This document shows positions 1 through 12,299 of a stretch of 64,000 nt of DNA, in pieces. The translations under genes were made by a program, and so were the position numbers. The notes under the pieces are model-generated. The model worked only from the letters and a program-made list of their open reading frames with translations. It did not search any database and had not been told where the DNA came from. The stretch is from assembly GCA_008828725.1 (NCBI GenBank), contig MEHQ01003865.1:1-64000 (forward strand), given 5' to 3'. The DNA comes from Saccharina japonica. Lineage: Eukaryota > Sar > Phaeophyceae > Laminariales > Laminariaceae. The first letter of the stretch is position 1, and every line of letters begins with the position of its first letter.

Positions 1-227
1 GCCTGGGCCGTAACTGGAAACGATAATACACGTGTTGTAGAGTATGCGGGACTCCTATTTGGGCCTGAGGCCAGAAGAGGACAATAATAGCCTCGATCAT
101 GAATGACGTACATGTGGCCTGGCGAGGCTGGTTATTATACTCTAGCACGTACGGCACGCGCACCGCTCGTTCGTTGCGACAGAAACCCATGGCCGAAGCA
201 TACAAGGAACAAGATGACAGCCGATTT

Positions 228-299
228 TGGGTCAAGGAGCTCGATCATTCAGAAATCATTTCAGCCAAAAAGTGCTATATCCATCGTAGCACGCATCGG
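228..299 (-). mobile_element. MITE family M1, partial copy (end only)
   Basis: About 70 bp match one end of the full M1 copy at 10431-10687 in reverse orientation. The match covers the ATTCAGAAAT and CCAAAAA words and the terminal ATCGTAGCACGC. A second end-only copy lies at 8705-8775. No opposite inverted repeat was found nearby. Confidence 0.5.
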
Positions 300-2550
300 A
301 CGTTGTGCGTAATTACTTGGGGAGGTGCTGTCGCATAGGGATTTAATCGGTCTATACTAACAACCATATAATTCAGTGTACAGGCCATAAGTCGGTCAAT
401 ACGTCGGAGAATCCAACGCCAGACGTATTGAAAACGTCATCGTATCAACAAGCGGAAGACGCCCGTCATTTGTTTTTTCAGCGAGCCGTACAAGGCTGTT
501 ACAAAAAAACGCCTGCCAAATTACTAGAACAATGTATTGAGTATTTTAGAAACCCTAGGGAAAACAATACTTTTCCGGGAAATCACTTCTGCACCCTGGT
601 TGTTTAGAGTTGCGGAACAAACCATGGCGAGGTTGTTCTTCACAACATTACGAAAGGCCCCAGGAAGGGGCTTTGTTCAAAATAAAATAAAACCATGAGG
701 TTTCCCGGGTAGAAGTTGCCCAAAAATCCGAGAAAATTAAAACAAACTGTCAACTGTCTACAGAGGTAAAACAAACGAAAAAAAAGGCCCTTCATTCGTG
801 TTTTCGTGCTGCCATGAACCCAGTACCCCTGCCGTTTTTTCGTGCTGCCATGAAGAATACCCCTGCCAAATTTCGTTTTCCTATACTCTCATAAACCAGC
901 GTGCTAAGTTGCGAAGATGAAATGTTTTTTTTCTGGAACCAGCTCGTATCAACTTCTGATCAACCAATGCCAACCATGACGATACGTTAATCACAACGTC
1001 CAGTCTACCAGACCTGCCATCATGGGTGGTCTTCATAAGATTTTCGTTCGGGAATACAAACCCAGAACGCTACTCGTACGTACCAGAGAGTGAGGGGTCT
1101 TCTACGAGAGCGACCGACCCCACTCCCACATGCTTACCTCTGAGGTGACTCATCCCACGGCAGGGGCGCAGCAGAATTTCCTGAGCTCCTCACATAAGGA
1201 GCTCAATATCTCACCCGGAACATGACTTCGGAAACATTCGTTCGCGCAACCCGATCAAAAATTCTAATGCGGTGGTCCAAAAACAAATATACCAGTAAAA
1301 CGATAATAGTTTTCGGTGGTTACTCACGTGACGAGGTCAACCGGTTAGAAAATATTGAGCCAAAAAGTGGTACTACTACCGTGGAATTGCTCACGTGTCT
1401 CCTTGCGAGTTGCGAGGGAGGTCTCGTAGAGGCGCCTCCTTGCCACATACAAGAAATAAAAGTGCGCGTCAAGGCCTCGGCCAAACCTGCCCAAGACCCT
1501 GACACGGCCGACATCATCTGAGGAGCGACCTCCAAATTTTGTCTTTAGTCAAGTATATACCATAGACAGCCCCGTTCGCTACTGCTGGAAATGTATAGCT
1601 ATACCGTATAATATACTAACTGCTGTACTATGATATTATTGCATATATATGCTGTATACAAGGCTTTCCTACGGTGTGGTCATAGTAAGGGCGACGCAAG
1701 AAATACGGGTTACCTTTGACCGCCGCAGAGCATCAACATAATGCCCAGCAGAAGCAACAACAACAACAGCAGCGAAAAAGACAGAAGCAAGTAGACTGTT
1801 GCTTATTCACCTAAAAGCGACGAGTGCGGACAAAGCGTTTAGACGAAAAAGAAAACAGAAATAAAAAACGTGTATGTGCGAATTCTTGATTTGTTTTTTT
1901 ATCATGCTGCCGCCTGCTGGTAAAATATGTACGTACAGCACTACCTCCAACAATACTTTTAATAAGTGCTACTGCTGTTTTATACGTACATCATAGAATA
2001 TGCCAGCCCCCAAGAAAGGCTTTGGCTTTGGACTTCAATTGGTTTGTAGAGCAACTTGTAGATTGTGAATCAGGTCGACCGTGCAGCCGTGCAGCCTCCT
2101 GATCTAACTCCCTAAAAACTCTATATCTCCCGAACTCTCGCCGATGTCGGAACACAATTGTTTGTTCCTGGTTTAGATGTAGAGCATACCACGACGAGAG
2201 CAACATCTAGCGGGTCCAAATGATAACTTCGAAGTTGTCGTCTGCATGCACCGGCCTTACCCAACACGACGCGGGTTGACCGTGGCTTGATTTGATGTCG
2301 AGAGTCGACTTCAAAGTTCTGACGCCGCACGACCTGCTTTGTAGGAGCGGGTTGATTCTCTGTAGTTGAACGAGGGGAAAGAAAATTGCCCCGCGCGAAA
2401 TAATATTTGTTTGACGTATTTCGTACCTGTTTGTACTGCTGCAGAACAGTTTGATAAATCATTTGTTTAACGTATTTTGTACTGCTGCTGTAATTTGTTT
2501 TGATCAAACAATATTGTTTCCCCCGCGATTCGGAAATCGCTGTGCACGAA

Positions 2551-2615
2551 GGAGCAGCAGCAACAGCAACATATACAACAGCAGAAGCCGCAGCCGCAGC
2601 AGCAGCAGCAGCAGC
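2551..2615. repeat. CAG/CAA trinucleotide tract
   Basis: An imperfect run of AGC/CAG and CAA triplets. It gives Ala, Cys or Ser runs depending on the frame, so the open frames crossing it are probably composition effects rather than genes. Confidence 0.7.
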
Positions 2616-2633
2616 ACAGGAGTACGCACATAC

Positions 2634-2712
2634 GCGCAACCACCGCTGCCACTACTACTTACTGTAGTACTGCTGTTGCTCCTGCTGTGGGTAACGCAGC
2701 GCGCGGAATCTG
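2634..2712 (+). other. Possible signal-peptide exon of gene A (weak)
   Basis: One frame reads a very hydrophobic LLLTVVLLLLLLWV stretch followed by a polar ES-containing segment. It resembles the signal exon of gene C (46781-46897) in position and in its run of CTG codons. No in-frame ATG lies just upstream, and the motif that follows in gene C (ISVAPGGETIQ) is not clearly present. It may be a decayed or alternative first exon, or chance composition next to the CAG tract. Confidence 0.2.
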
Positions 2713-3489
2713 GTGCACGTTCACTCGTGTCGTGTCCCTTTTTTGTTTATGTGTTTTGTTGACTTGATATTTCGTTCTTTTTTTTCACTGATAATAGCAC
2801 GTACAGCTAGTACCTGGTTTGTATGTACACATATTACACGTTGGTAGGCAAACGCCTAGCTTTTCGTCGGGGTTGAGAACAAAGCATACCTATCGATAGT
2901 TATTACAGCAGCCGACTCCAGCTGGCGTATGATACGTACGCTCGCCTCACGGCCATACTACCGAGTGCTGTGATTGGCCGTTGTGGAACCGCGTGTGGGT
3001 GCAAGGTGGGTGGGAATGGGGGCCAGGGATTGGTCGTACTAGTGGCTGCAGTCTTGCCACGCAAGGGTGAACAACCTCGCCAACTGAAAATTATGGCGGA
3101 CGTGTTGTGGGGTTGAAGCCTGTGTGTGGCATATGACAAACCATGTAATGGTACTGTCGATGCCCTGTGAATTTGTGGCCGAAATCTCCAGAAAAAATAA
3201 ACCAAAGGCGGGAAATCTTCGAAAGCGGAAAACGTATCTTCATAATTACGAAAGAAACAGGGCAGCTTCGAAAACTAAACACTTAATAAAGTTCGATCAT
3301 CAAAGAAAAACAATATCCACAGGGCAAGTAACCCGTAAAGATGATACGGACCAATGTATTCTTCGAGTACATATGTATATGCATGTCTATATACCTATTA
3401 GACGTATTGCGCGGCGACATGCTTGTGTTCATGGCCCAGGCCTCCCTTTTAACACGCCGACTTTCAAATGCTTGTTGTTCCGTACGCAG

Positions 3490-6400
3490 AGTGTCCTGGA
3501 CGGTGTCAAGCCCGGGGACGTTGTAGTACTCGAGAACGGCGAATACTTCGAAGATCTCAAAACGAGGGTAAGTCGGAAATTGAACATTTGGTACTGTTAT
3601 ACAATTCTTTTATTTGATATTTGACAACGTGCAGCTCATATTTCTATAATACCATTCATGTATACCTTGAATCAACTACACGTAAATACTTGACAAAGTT
3701 GTACCACTAATGCGATCCGTACTGATTATCAAATACTGCGAAGTTTGGATCCATGCCTTAGATTTAGTTACCCCCCGGCGCGTGGCCCACCAGAAAAACG
3801 AAGGAAGTTGGCCGCGTAAATACTGTATTGGGTCTTCGTCTGTTTATAACTGCGTAGTAGGTAAAATACTCATCCGCACATTGTATAACACGCCTTCTTG
3901 TGATCACCGGCTAGAACGTGGTGGTCCCGTCACACAATCGCATTACGCAGAAAATGGAATAACACCATTACAACAGTCAATCCATTGCCATATGTTTCGC
4001 GTGTTTCATATATATATATATATATACAGATACCTGGTACTGGTATGTATATATCGTATCGTGCGCCTCGCAGATGGAAACAAATTAATGTCTTGAATTG
4101 GAGTGTTTCTTATTTCTTTACAATACTAGGTTCATGGCACCGAGGGCGAACGGATCACGATCAAAGGGGCCGGCGGGAGGAGCGGCAGGGAGAGCGTAGT
4201 TCTACGTGGTACGGACGACTCACCTACGGGTAGGGTATTCCAACTCAAGCACGACTACTACACTCTGGAGGTGAGGATCGTTTTCATCATTAACTGTGGC
4301 AGCACAGCAAAGTATTGACGGCCGAAACATAACAATATCCAGAATGCTATATATGTATTCGTAACGCCATCATAAACTATTGTTTGCATGCTACTACTGG
4401 GGTTCAATGTTCTGAAATGTTTTGCTGCAGAAAGCCCACATGCCATCTCGCCGTTTAACCTGGTGTACGAAGTATAGCGCGACGGCTGTTGCGGGACATA
4501 TACGTCAGATGTTTTGATATCCTCCTGGAAGCCTGAGCATCCATATGTTCCAAGATTTGGAAATACCACATGCCTATACGCGTTTCCTAAACATGGGAAC
4601 CTGGGTTATTTTTAAGATTCCCGGGAAATACTATAACACTAGCCCACCCTGACGCACCGTCTATGAAGACGTTTCGCATGAGGTTTTGGCTCTCCGTGGC
4701 ACAGCGATTGATGCTATACTTCCGCTTCTACACGAATCGTACGCATGCCCCTCTGATATTGCAGGACTTTACCATAAACGGAGAGGAAGTCGATGAAGAC
4801 AATGCCAGGGACATCCTTCTCTACGTTGCTGGTGAGCGCCGCTGTCCTGGAAACGCCCCTTGCAGAATCGGTGGCTCCCTTGATGTGTGTAATAATATTG
4901 ATTACGCGGCCGAGAGCAGTGGACAATCGATCGACTGGCTGCGATTCAGTTGCATGGAATGCTGCCTACATCGGATACCGAAAGCACGACTCTATGGTTG
5001 GTGTGTTTAGAGGCGACGATGATCCAGCCTACGCAAATGACAACCCAGCCGAAAGCGGTAAACGTCTGTTAGCCTCCTCGGAAAGTTTCAAGCACAACGT
5101 GACGCTAATATGTCTCCAACAAGGCAATCGCCGCAAGTCTATGCCATGGCGCCCCCTCAAATAGGTTCAATGTTGTTGATGATATATTATATTGTCATTG
5201 GGGTCTTCTCCCCCATCTAGAGTTGGAACAACCATCGCAAGGCAACCGGTTTTCACCATGAACGCGAGAGCTGTCTAAGCAGTACAAGATGTAACCTCAA
5301 CGTTCCCTCTATGGGCCAACACGGTTCAGTGTGGGACGTCTATATCTCCATGCTAAAGCTCACAATTCGCGTATATATCTGTTGATGTTTCCACGTGCCC
5401 CCCAGCGGACGGATTGCCGACGGAGCGGAGCGGAGGCTACATGTCCGCCCTGGATGGGTTGGTGGTTACGGGAATGGTTTTGAAGCACGCCTCGGGCGAG
5501 TGTGTCCGCGTTCGCAGTGAGTATACAAAGTACTTTGGTTTCAAGTGAAGCGCGGCGTGCTTTGCTGTTTCGGCAACAGCAGCGGTTTGATAGCAGTTGA
5601 TGTGGGATAACGTCCAAAGCCAATGCAATGCGGTACGGTCCAAGCCGACACTGCAATGCATATACTCGATACCGACTTTCCGAACTTTAGTTTCGCTCTC
5701 AGCACGACCACTACCACCACTGCCACCCCCACTACCTCTACTCGTAGCATCCCTTCGCGCATGGTTATGGGTCAGTACATTTAGTGCGAGATCATCAGTC
5801 ATAGACAAGCATGGCTTTAGAGAAGAAACACGGATGACCTGCGGAAATAAGCTCGTCAACGCCGCCAGAGTGCGCAAGACGGCTGGGGTTGTTACGTTCA
5901 TTGTGGGAAAAGCGTAAACGTTAATATCAATTCAATCTCATACGACTTTCCTCCCACCGTCCGCTCGTGTCTTTCTCCGGCGTATGTGTCGCCTCTAGAC
6001 TTTGTTACGTATTCAGACATTAATGACAACGAAATCATCGACTGCGGTTTAGAAGACTTCAAATTCGACAAGGACAGCACTGAAACTAACGGAGAGGCGA
6101 TATGTGAGTAACACAACTATCCCGTGTCTTACCGTAGCGATATTGCTATATTACCACGAGAGGCGGCGAATATGGGGCAAATATATACATTCTGATATAT
6201 ACCAAATAATGAAACCTCCAGTAACACATTCCCTCCAGCCATGCGGTATAAACGCCGATTTTGTGTGCCGACTATGCGATTTAGCCCGTAGATGTAATGG
6301 GTCATCGACCGCCGCCATCGTTATAGCGACACGCACGGGATAGAATGCATGTCGGCGCGACGAGTCAGACTCGCGCGCATTCGGCGTTCCGCACAGCATA

Positions 6401-9400
6401 CATGCATGATCGTGCTTTCGTACCCATGTCAACGGCTGTCCCTAGTCGAACAAAACGAAAACAATTTGCAACACCGGCGCCCCGCACCGACAGGTCGTAG
6501 ATATTGTTAGTGTATGACAGGGCCAGCTTTAGCGGCGTCAACTCGGTGGATGAGTGTCTCCTTTCCTGTTAGAACAAGTGTCGCGATTTTCTGTTGAAGG
6601 CTTGGATAAACGGACTTGTGGTTTGTGTCGTCCAATATCCGGAACTCGTGGTGTCACGTAACCTCGGTGAATGCCTCGTGTTGATCTGGTTGACAACTTC
6701 AAACCTTCCCCAGACCTCGGGACCGCACGCGACCAGTGGGACGATACGTCCAGAAACCCGTCGGGTGAAGCAGATATCTGCTTGGGAAACCGTATCAGGA
6801 ATAACTACATCATTACCAATGTGAGGAGAGATGGGGGTATTTGCTCACCGGTGAAGAACAATATCATTTAGTATATTGAGAGCCAAACAGTACGCATGCG
6901 CGGTCGTGCACGACACAAGACAGAGCAAACCGACCGTTGTATGGCAGTGGGACCTACTCGGCTCCGGAAGCTGTGTTGATACCCCTCCTACCACCTGTTA
7001 GGAAGTTCTTTCCCGTGCGTCTCTCCGTGTAGGTTTGGTAGGTCTCCCTCAAGAAGGGTGCACGTGCTCCAACTTACCTTTTATATGAGTCGCCCATCTC
7101 GTGTTTCGGCGTCTGTGCGTGCCTTTCGAATGAAAACGTGTCGATCAGGGAAAAGATGGAGTAAGCGTGAAGGAAGGCTGCCTGGAAACAATCATCGAGG
7201 ACAACGATATTTCCATGCAGCACGACGAAAACGCAGGAGGTATGCTTGCTGCGCCTACCGTAGCTGTGTGCGCCGATGGAAACCCGGGCATGTCAGCCCA
7301 GGAGAGGCGGTGATCCGCACCAATCAAAGTCGAACATACATATATATCGAGCCCACCCCATCTTGAGCATATCCGTGATACACCTTAAATGAACAACGGA
7401 CCTGGCTCCCCCATCGTCGTTCGGCTTGAGTATTGTGGCTGTGAAGCGTATGCAGCAAACCGTTCCAGGTACATGTTGAGAGGAGACTGAGGCTGGGCTC
7501 GGCATGAGGTTATCAGGTCTACTTGCTTGAATATACATATACATGCATTCATACGCACGAATCAATCGCCGCCATGCAGAATGGAATATGTGCTCATGAT
7601 GAAAACAACCACGTAAACAGTCAGCCCCATGAAGGTGAACACGCAATCGGTGCCTGGGACCACGGGCGTGGGACGAAAATGCGTCGACAACCACGCGGAG
7701 CTCTATGCGAAGGGGCATGTGGTACACAACACATACGATATTTACTCCTATACCGTAAAACGTCTATTGCCCAATGCAGCAAGCGTGGTTTACCACTCCT
7801 GTATGTGTGTGCACAATACGAACCAGTCCAGAGACGGCTTCTACTCCCGCTCAAAACGATTCGTCCCGTTAGAAACCCTACCTCGATCCCCCGCCCCCAC
7901 AGAAGCGACATGGCCCCGGTTGCGGGGTCATTTAATTAAAACGATTTATTGAACCTGGACCACCCACCCACCTGCCCACTCGCCCGTCGTCATATTTGTC
8001 ATGAAACGGACACACGACAGGCATCTCCAGTCACGCAGACTACACCACAATTACGGGCAACACGATCACCGATGCAGCGGGGGCTGGGGTGCGAGTGGGA
8101 ACGGCAGATCCCGACGAGGACGGTATTTTATATGGCCTCGACAACACGGTGAGCTTTTTCCTTTGCAGACAGCGGCCTGGTTTCTGAGGAACGTGTGAAC
8201 GGTTGTTACAGTGTTGCTGAGCTAAAACGCTTAAAAGCAAAACCAATTGGAGGGCTTTCCCCCGTGTATCCAGTTGTAACGTGCAACGGAACTGTGTTTG
8301 TTAGGTATTTGAACAGGCTTTAGGTCTGTGGTGTGCGCTTATGTATTGCGTTTGGGGGGGGGGGCGTGGGATGTTGCACATACGGTGTGACATCAGCCAC
8401 ACGAGTATAGAGGAAACATGTGCCGTTGACACCGTCACGGCTCCGCTCTTCAAATACACGGGTCCATCGGCAGCAGCAAAGGGCATGATTACACGACCCC
8501 TAGAATGTATTCCGTACTACTACGATGGGGAACAGCTACGGTAGAGGTGCACAGTTTTGCTTATGGTGGTGGTCCCTTGAGGAGCTCTTCATCCCACCCG
8601 AAAACAGATTTCGCAGGAAATGTAAGTGGTATCCGCTGAACGAGCCCATGCCTTATGTACACAATGAAACAAACCAAAACACGATGATGAACGTCCTTCG
8701 AGTTTCGTAGAGGAACTCCATTATTCAGAAACAATTACCCCAAAAAATGCTACGTCTCTATCGTAGCATTCGTCTATACGCATGTATATTTACTCCCAGC
8801 ACCCAACCACGGAAATGAACCGCCCTCAACCGACCAACATGCCAATCAACGGTTGACAGGTGACCGGCAACATTATGGTGAATTGTAAGGCCTCTGGTGT
8901 AAACATCCTGTCGACTCCACAACGAGCGATATGCGGAAACGACATCGAGCTTCCGCCAGGACAAGACAAAGATACGGTGGGTCCCCAGCCATAGTTACTG
9001 GAGATATGAGACGCCACGTACGTCTTACTGCAACCTAGATGTGTGCCACTCTACCACGGCGTTGGTGTAAGGGAGGCAGGCGGGGTAGCGATCGTGTTCA
9101 GAGTAGGTTCCAGCCTCGCTCTGACTACATAAGAGTGAACCGGTATGTAGCACGCTTATAAATCGCTTCGAGTATCGCCCGTTCCTTCTAGAACACACCC
9201 TGTACGAGCACGAGCAGCATCGGGGGGTGTCTACATAGACACCAGCTGTTCCCTTGGCCCTCCCCTCGAACACAGAATGCCGAGTCACGCTGTCGCCTGA
9301 ACATCAATTGTGCACTTTGCACTCTCCAATTGCAGCTCGCCACGAACGTCGCCCCCTCCCCCCCTACCTAATCGCCTATCGTCGCTGTCGTCTGTTTCAG

Positions 9401-11137
9401 TACACTTATTCTGGGGGAGAGCATGGAGACGAATTCGAGCCGTTCGAGGCGTGCGATGGTACCACGACCCCATCTCCTGCTGTCAACACCCCGGCTTCAT
9501 ATGTTGTGCAGAATTTATCTTCTCCAACACCCGCCCCCCTCACCGCTGCTCGCTCTGGTATGCCTACTACAACTACTCCACCTGTTAAGCCCAATACCCC
9601 GGCTACATCGGTCACACCTGATACGGCGGGTTCAAGTGGTGCGGGCGTTGTTTACACAACCAATATGATTCCGGGTGCAGAGTACCTGGGGTGTGGGAAG
9701 GACGAGTTTGGCGACCGTACACTGAACTCGGCGTACAAGGCCAGAATCAACATGACCAATGAAGTGAGTAGGCTGGGCCCGTCGCATCTGTTTCCTGCTT
9801 CTTCTCTGCCTATTGCTATATTAAACGAAGTTTTCAGCGGTGGCTTAGCGAGATTCATGGTTAAAGGGGGGGGGGCGGTGGGCCCAATAAACGGGGCTTA
9901 TCGTATTGTATTCACTATTTCTGTAAACAAACAATGGTGCATTGTGATAGCCGTGCTTTAGGACATACCGGTATGATGCACGATGTTGGTGTCTCCTCCC
10001 TCACCGTCCACACCGCCTCTCCCAAGTCATGCCCCGGGGCTTGGCAACTCTCCTAAAAATACCGATGAAACTCGAGAATGACGAGTAATCACGATATGTC
10101 TGGCCCAGTAGTAACGATGAAACTCAAGAATCACGAGAAATCACGAACTACCTGGCCTAGCGAACGACCGCTGTCCAGTTGCAAGCAACAGCCCTGTCTG
10201 TTCGCGTGTTCTACCAGTCTACCAGCACCGTTCCGTGCGGTATCCACTTGGCATTCCCACAAGCGCGACCAATGTCCGCTGTTCCTGCGAGTGAGCTACG
10301 TACTACGTGCTCAGCCAAATAATATGAACCATAACGCCGAATTCTCTCTATAACAACAAACTGCAGATCATCCTTATGTCGGTTCCCGATCCCGAAAAAT
10401 CTTTTCCATTGTGATAGCCGTGCTTTTGCGACGCGTGCTACCATAGAGGTATACGGTATACCTTTTTTTGGCTAAAATAATTTCTGAATGACGGTGCTCC
10501 TTAACCTAAAATCGTCAGAATTCCATTTTTTTTCTGAATATGCTTTCGCGTATACTCGGGCCATGGGATTGTTCATCGAGATGCGCTTTCATTTTTTATC
10601 TTAAAAAACAGTTTTTGGGCGAGGTAGAGCGCTCCTTAAGAGACCAAGCTCCGAAAACAATGGATGCACGTCTACCGTAGCACGCGTCTTGCCCGGAAGT
10701 TTATGTGTCGAATGGTATACCTCATGTCGACGTTTGCCCCTGCCTTTCTTTTGTCATTGGTGAGGCCACTGCTCGTACTCTTTCCCTCGCTTGTGCGCTT
10801 GTGGTGGCGCCGTTCGCACCTGTCTGTCCGCACTGACTGTCCGCATCAAGGTTTTATTATGACTACCACAATGTTGCGTCCCGATGCCCACGAGCGTTTT
10901 CGAAAACATGAGTGATAGGAACCTCCTCGTGCCTACTAAATGACATCGTAGCGGGTTTGGTTCTTGTTCAAACATATTCCATAAAGTAGTAGCTTATCAG
11001 CCGTTCTCTATGGGAAAGCTCAAAGGATTAAGGCACGTTTACTCATCTCCGCTCGCGGTCCTTGCATTTTTGCAGGGCTGCATCGATCACTGCAGAACTG
11101 AAGGCTACCTGTACGCTGGAACGACGATCGGGAGGAT
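3490..11137 (+). CDS. Gene A: beta-helix protein with C-terminal WSC domain (multi-exon, 5' and 3' ends open)
   Basis: Eleven exons keep one frame: 3490-3567, 4130-4270, 4765-4831, 5406-5516, 5999-6103, 6714-6820, 7149-7239, 8021-8148, 8860-8976, 9401-9763 and 11076-11137. All have AG acceptors and GT donors, mostly GTGAG or GTAAGT. The roughly 456 joined codons contain the PGDVVVLENGEYFEDL start of a right-handed parallel beta-helix, then turns such as DFTING, GECVRVR, IYLGTARDQW, VSVKEGC, ITGNTITDAAGAGVRVG and ICGND. A Thr/Pro linker and a WSC domain follow. The V-S/D-V-K-E-G-C and G-N-x-I motifs are typical of secreted bacterial and algal beta-helix proteins related to polysaccharide lyases and epimerases. 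The role is probably extracellular glycan binding or processing. I cannot name catalytic residues. The first exon with start codon and the last exon with stop are not securely identified. No frame break is seen in these exons, so this is the likeliest functional copy. Confidence 0.85.
8705..8775 (-). mobile_element. MITE family M1, partial copy in gene A intron 8
   Basis: An end-only copy matching 228-299, with the terminal word CTATCGTAGCA. It lies between gene A exons 8 and 9. Confidence 0.5.
9401..9763 (+). CDS. Gene A exon 10: Thr/Pro linker and first half of WSC domain
   Basis: The exon follows a clean CTGTTTCAG acceptor and keeps phase 0 at both ends. It opens with YTYSGGEHGDEFEPFEACDG. 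A linker of about 60 residues rich in Thr, Pro, Ala and Ser comes next, probably O-glycosylated. It ends in the WSC start AEYLGCGKDEFGDRTLNSAY...MTNE. The matching exon of gene B (33703-33876) lacks the long linker and has the usual GCWKD, so gene A carries Gly where WSC domains normally have Trp. The donor is GTGAGT. Confidence 0.85.
10431..10687. mobile_element. MITE family M1, full copy (gene A intron 10)
   Basis: The ends are inverted repeats. The left end reads ACGCGTGCTACCATAGAGGT and the right end is the reverse complement of ACGCGTGCTACGGTAGACGT. The roughly 257-bp interior is A/T-rich and has no coding capacity. The same termini occur at 12767-12998, 32589-32825 and 62993-63256, so this is a dispersed non-autonomous family. 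Confidence 0.75.
11076..11137 (+). CDS. Gene A exon 11: WSC domain, second segment
   Basis: This 62-bp exon reads GCIDHCRTEGYLYAGTTIGR, the CxxxC and YAGT part of a WSC domain. It lies between TTTTTGCAG and GTGAGT. Length and phase (0 in, 2 out) equal those of gene B exon 11 (34388-34449), which reads ACVERCRDEGKRFAGTTFAK. The intron before it (9764-11075) is 1.3 kb and hosts the M1 MITE at 10431-10687. Confidence 0.85.
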
Positions 11138-11859
11138 GTGAGTTATTTGATCAGCTTCCATCGTATTCATCGTATTCGTGCACGCATGAGGTAAATAAAC
11201 ACAGAAGCGAATCATATTTCGCGTTTCGAGTACGTACACATTTCCATTCTTAATGACAAACACCTTTATCATCTCCGGACACAATTGGAGCGACGCGGGG
11301 AAGATGACAGAGGTGGAAACCCCTGCTTTCAGATACCTTGCGTAGTTTGAACGTCTGTATAGCGCCCAGTGTCCCATACATGTGATATATCATCGATATC
11401 CGCTTAACGATCCAGCTATTTCAGGGCAGAATATCTGTATGATGTGTATGATCTAGCTCATGATGCCGGGTGGGAGCCGAATATTGTGCACGATCTAGCA
11501 CATGTTTCCTGGATTTGATCTGTACGACGCAGACCCTGCACAACGTATATTACAACGGCGAGATGGAATCCATTTTTTCTCGTTCGTGGTGTGTCCGAGG
11601 TGTGCCATGTCCACGTTTCAGGCCCGACACGTTTATCGAGAAGACCGTTCATTCCCATGCAAGTGTGTCCCCACTAGCTCTAGCATAGTGTGATGTGTAG
11701 ATAGATGCACAAGAGGTCGGGCAATTAGGCATCTCACACTTAGACCGTTGCTGAGAAGGAATCAAACATCACAGCACATATACTATACACCAACGTGAGA
11801 AGGTTCCTGTGCGCGGTTTGTCTCTTAAACTTTACCATCCCACAAAAAATCCCGTTTTG

Positions 11860-12290
11860 AACACAGCCTCCAACCCGCAACACACGGAGGCGCGCGCGGG
11901 CATCAACACCTGCAAGCAGTCAAAATAATGGACCATGGGCGGAGAGAGCACCGACTGTGCCAAACAGAGGCTACATCATATTAGCATAAATTTGCTCTTC
12001 CGAAACAGTACCCCGATTGGAGTACACTGTTAGGTCTATGAGTTTCGTTCATGGTTCCCCTGTGTAAAAACCCACACAACGGCTAACCATTCACGCCTCC
12101 GCCTACCCTGCTTTGCTAAACGCCTGCCTATCTCCGTAATTCAGGTGCCGGTGTAGGAATTCTGACCCTTTAAGGCATGGATTAGCTAACAATTGCAATA
12201 TGGATTGTCCTACATTCTCACGAATGAAATGCGGTGGGGAGTGGGCCGTGACTTCGTGGGAAGTACTTTATGGCCCTTAGTCAAACTACT
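11860..12290 (+). other. Probable 3' remnant of gene A (terminal WSC part and tail)
   Basis: The DNA aligns by eye with the gene B 3' region 34690-35143. Shared pieces include the GGAGAGAGCACCGACTGTGC block (WSC signature GESTDC) and a later block ending near CGTGGGAA. In gene A the frame that reads GESTDC meets a stop just upstream, and no acceptor fits the phase of exon 11. Either the last exons use another frame or this end of gene A has decayed. Confidence 0.35.
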
Positions 12291-12299
12291 GTAGTGGCG

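Larger units (their letters stand above)
1..3489. other. Region upstream of gene A, no clear gene
   Basis: No open frame here looks like a conserved protein. The visible structure is a MITE end near 228-299, a CAG/CAA trinucleotide tract at 2551-2615, and a leucine-rich stretch near 2650-2712 that might be a signal-peptide exon of gene A. The open frame at 1222-1521 has no recognisable domain and I do not call it a gene. Confidence 0.5.

Noticed and set aside
1222-1521. 99-residue open frame as a gene
   Set aside because: No recognisable domain, no splice context tying it to gene A, and an overlapping antisense frame of similar length.
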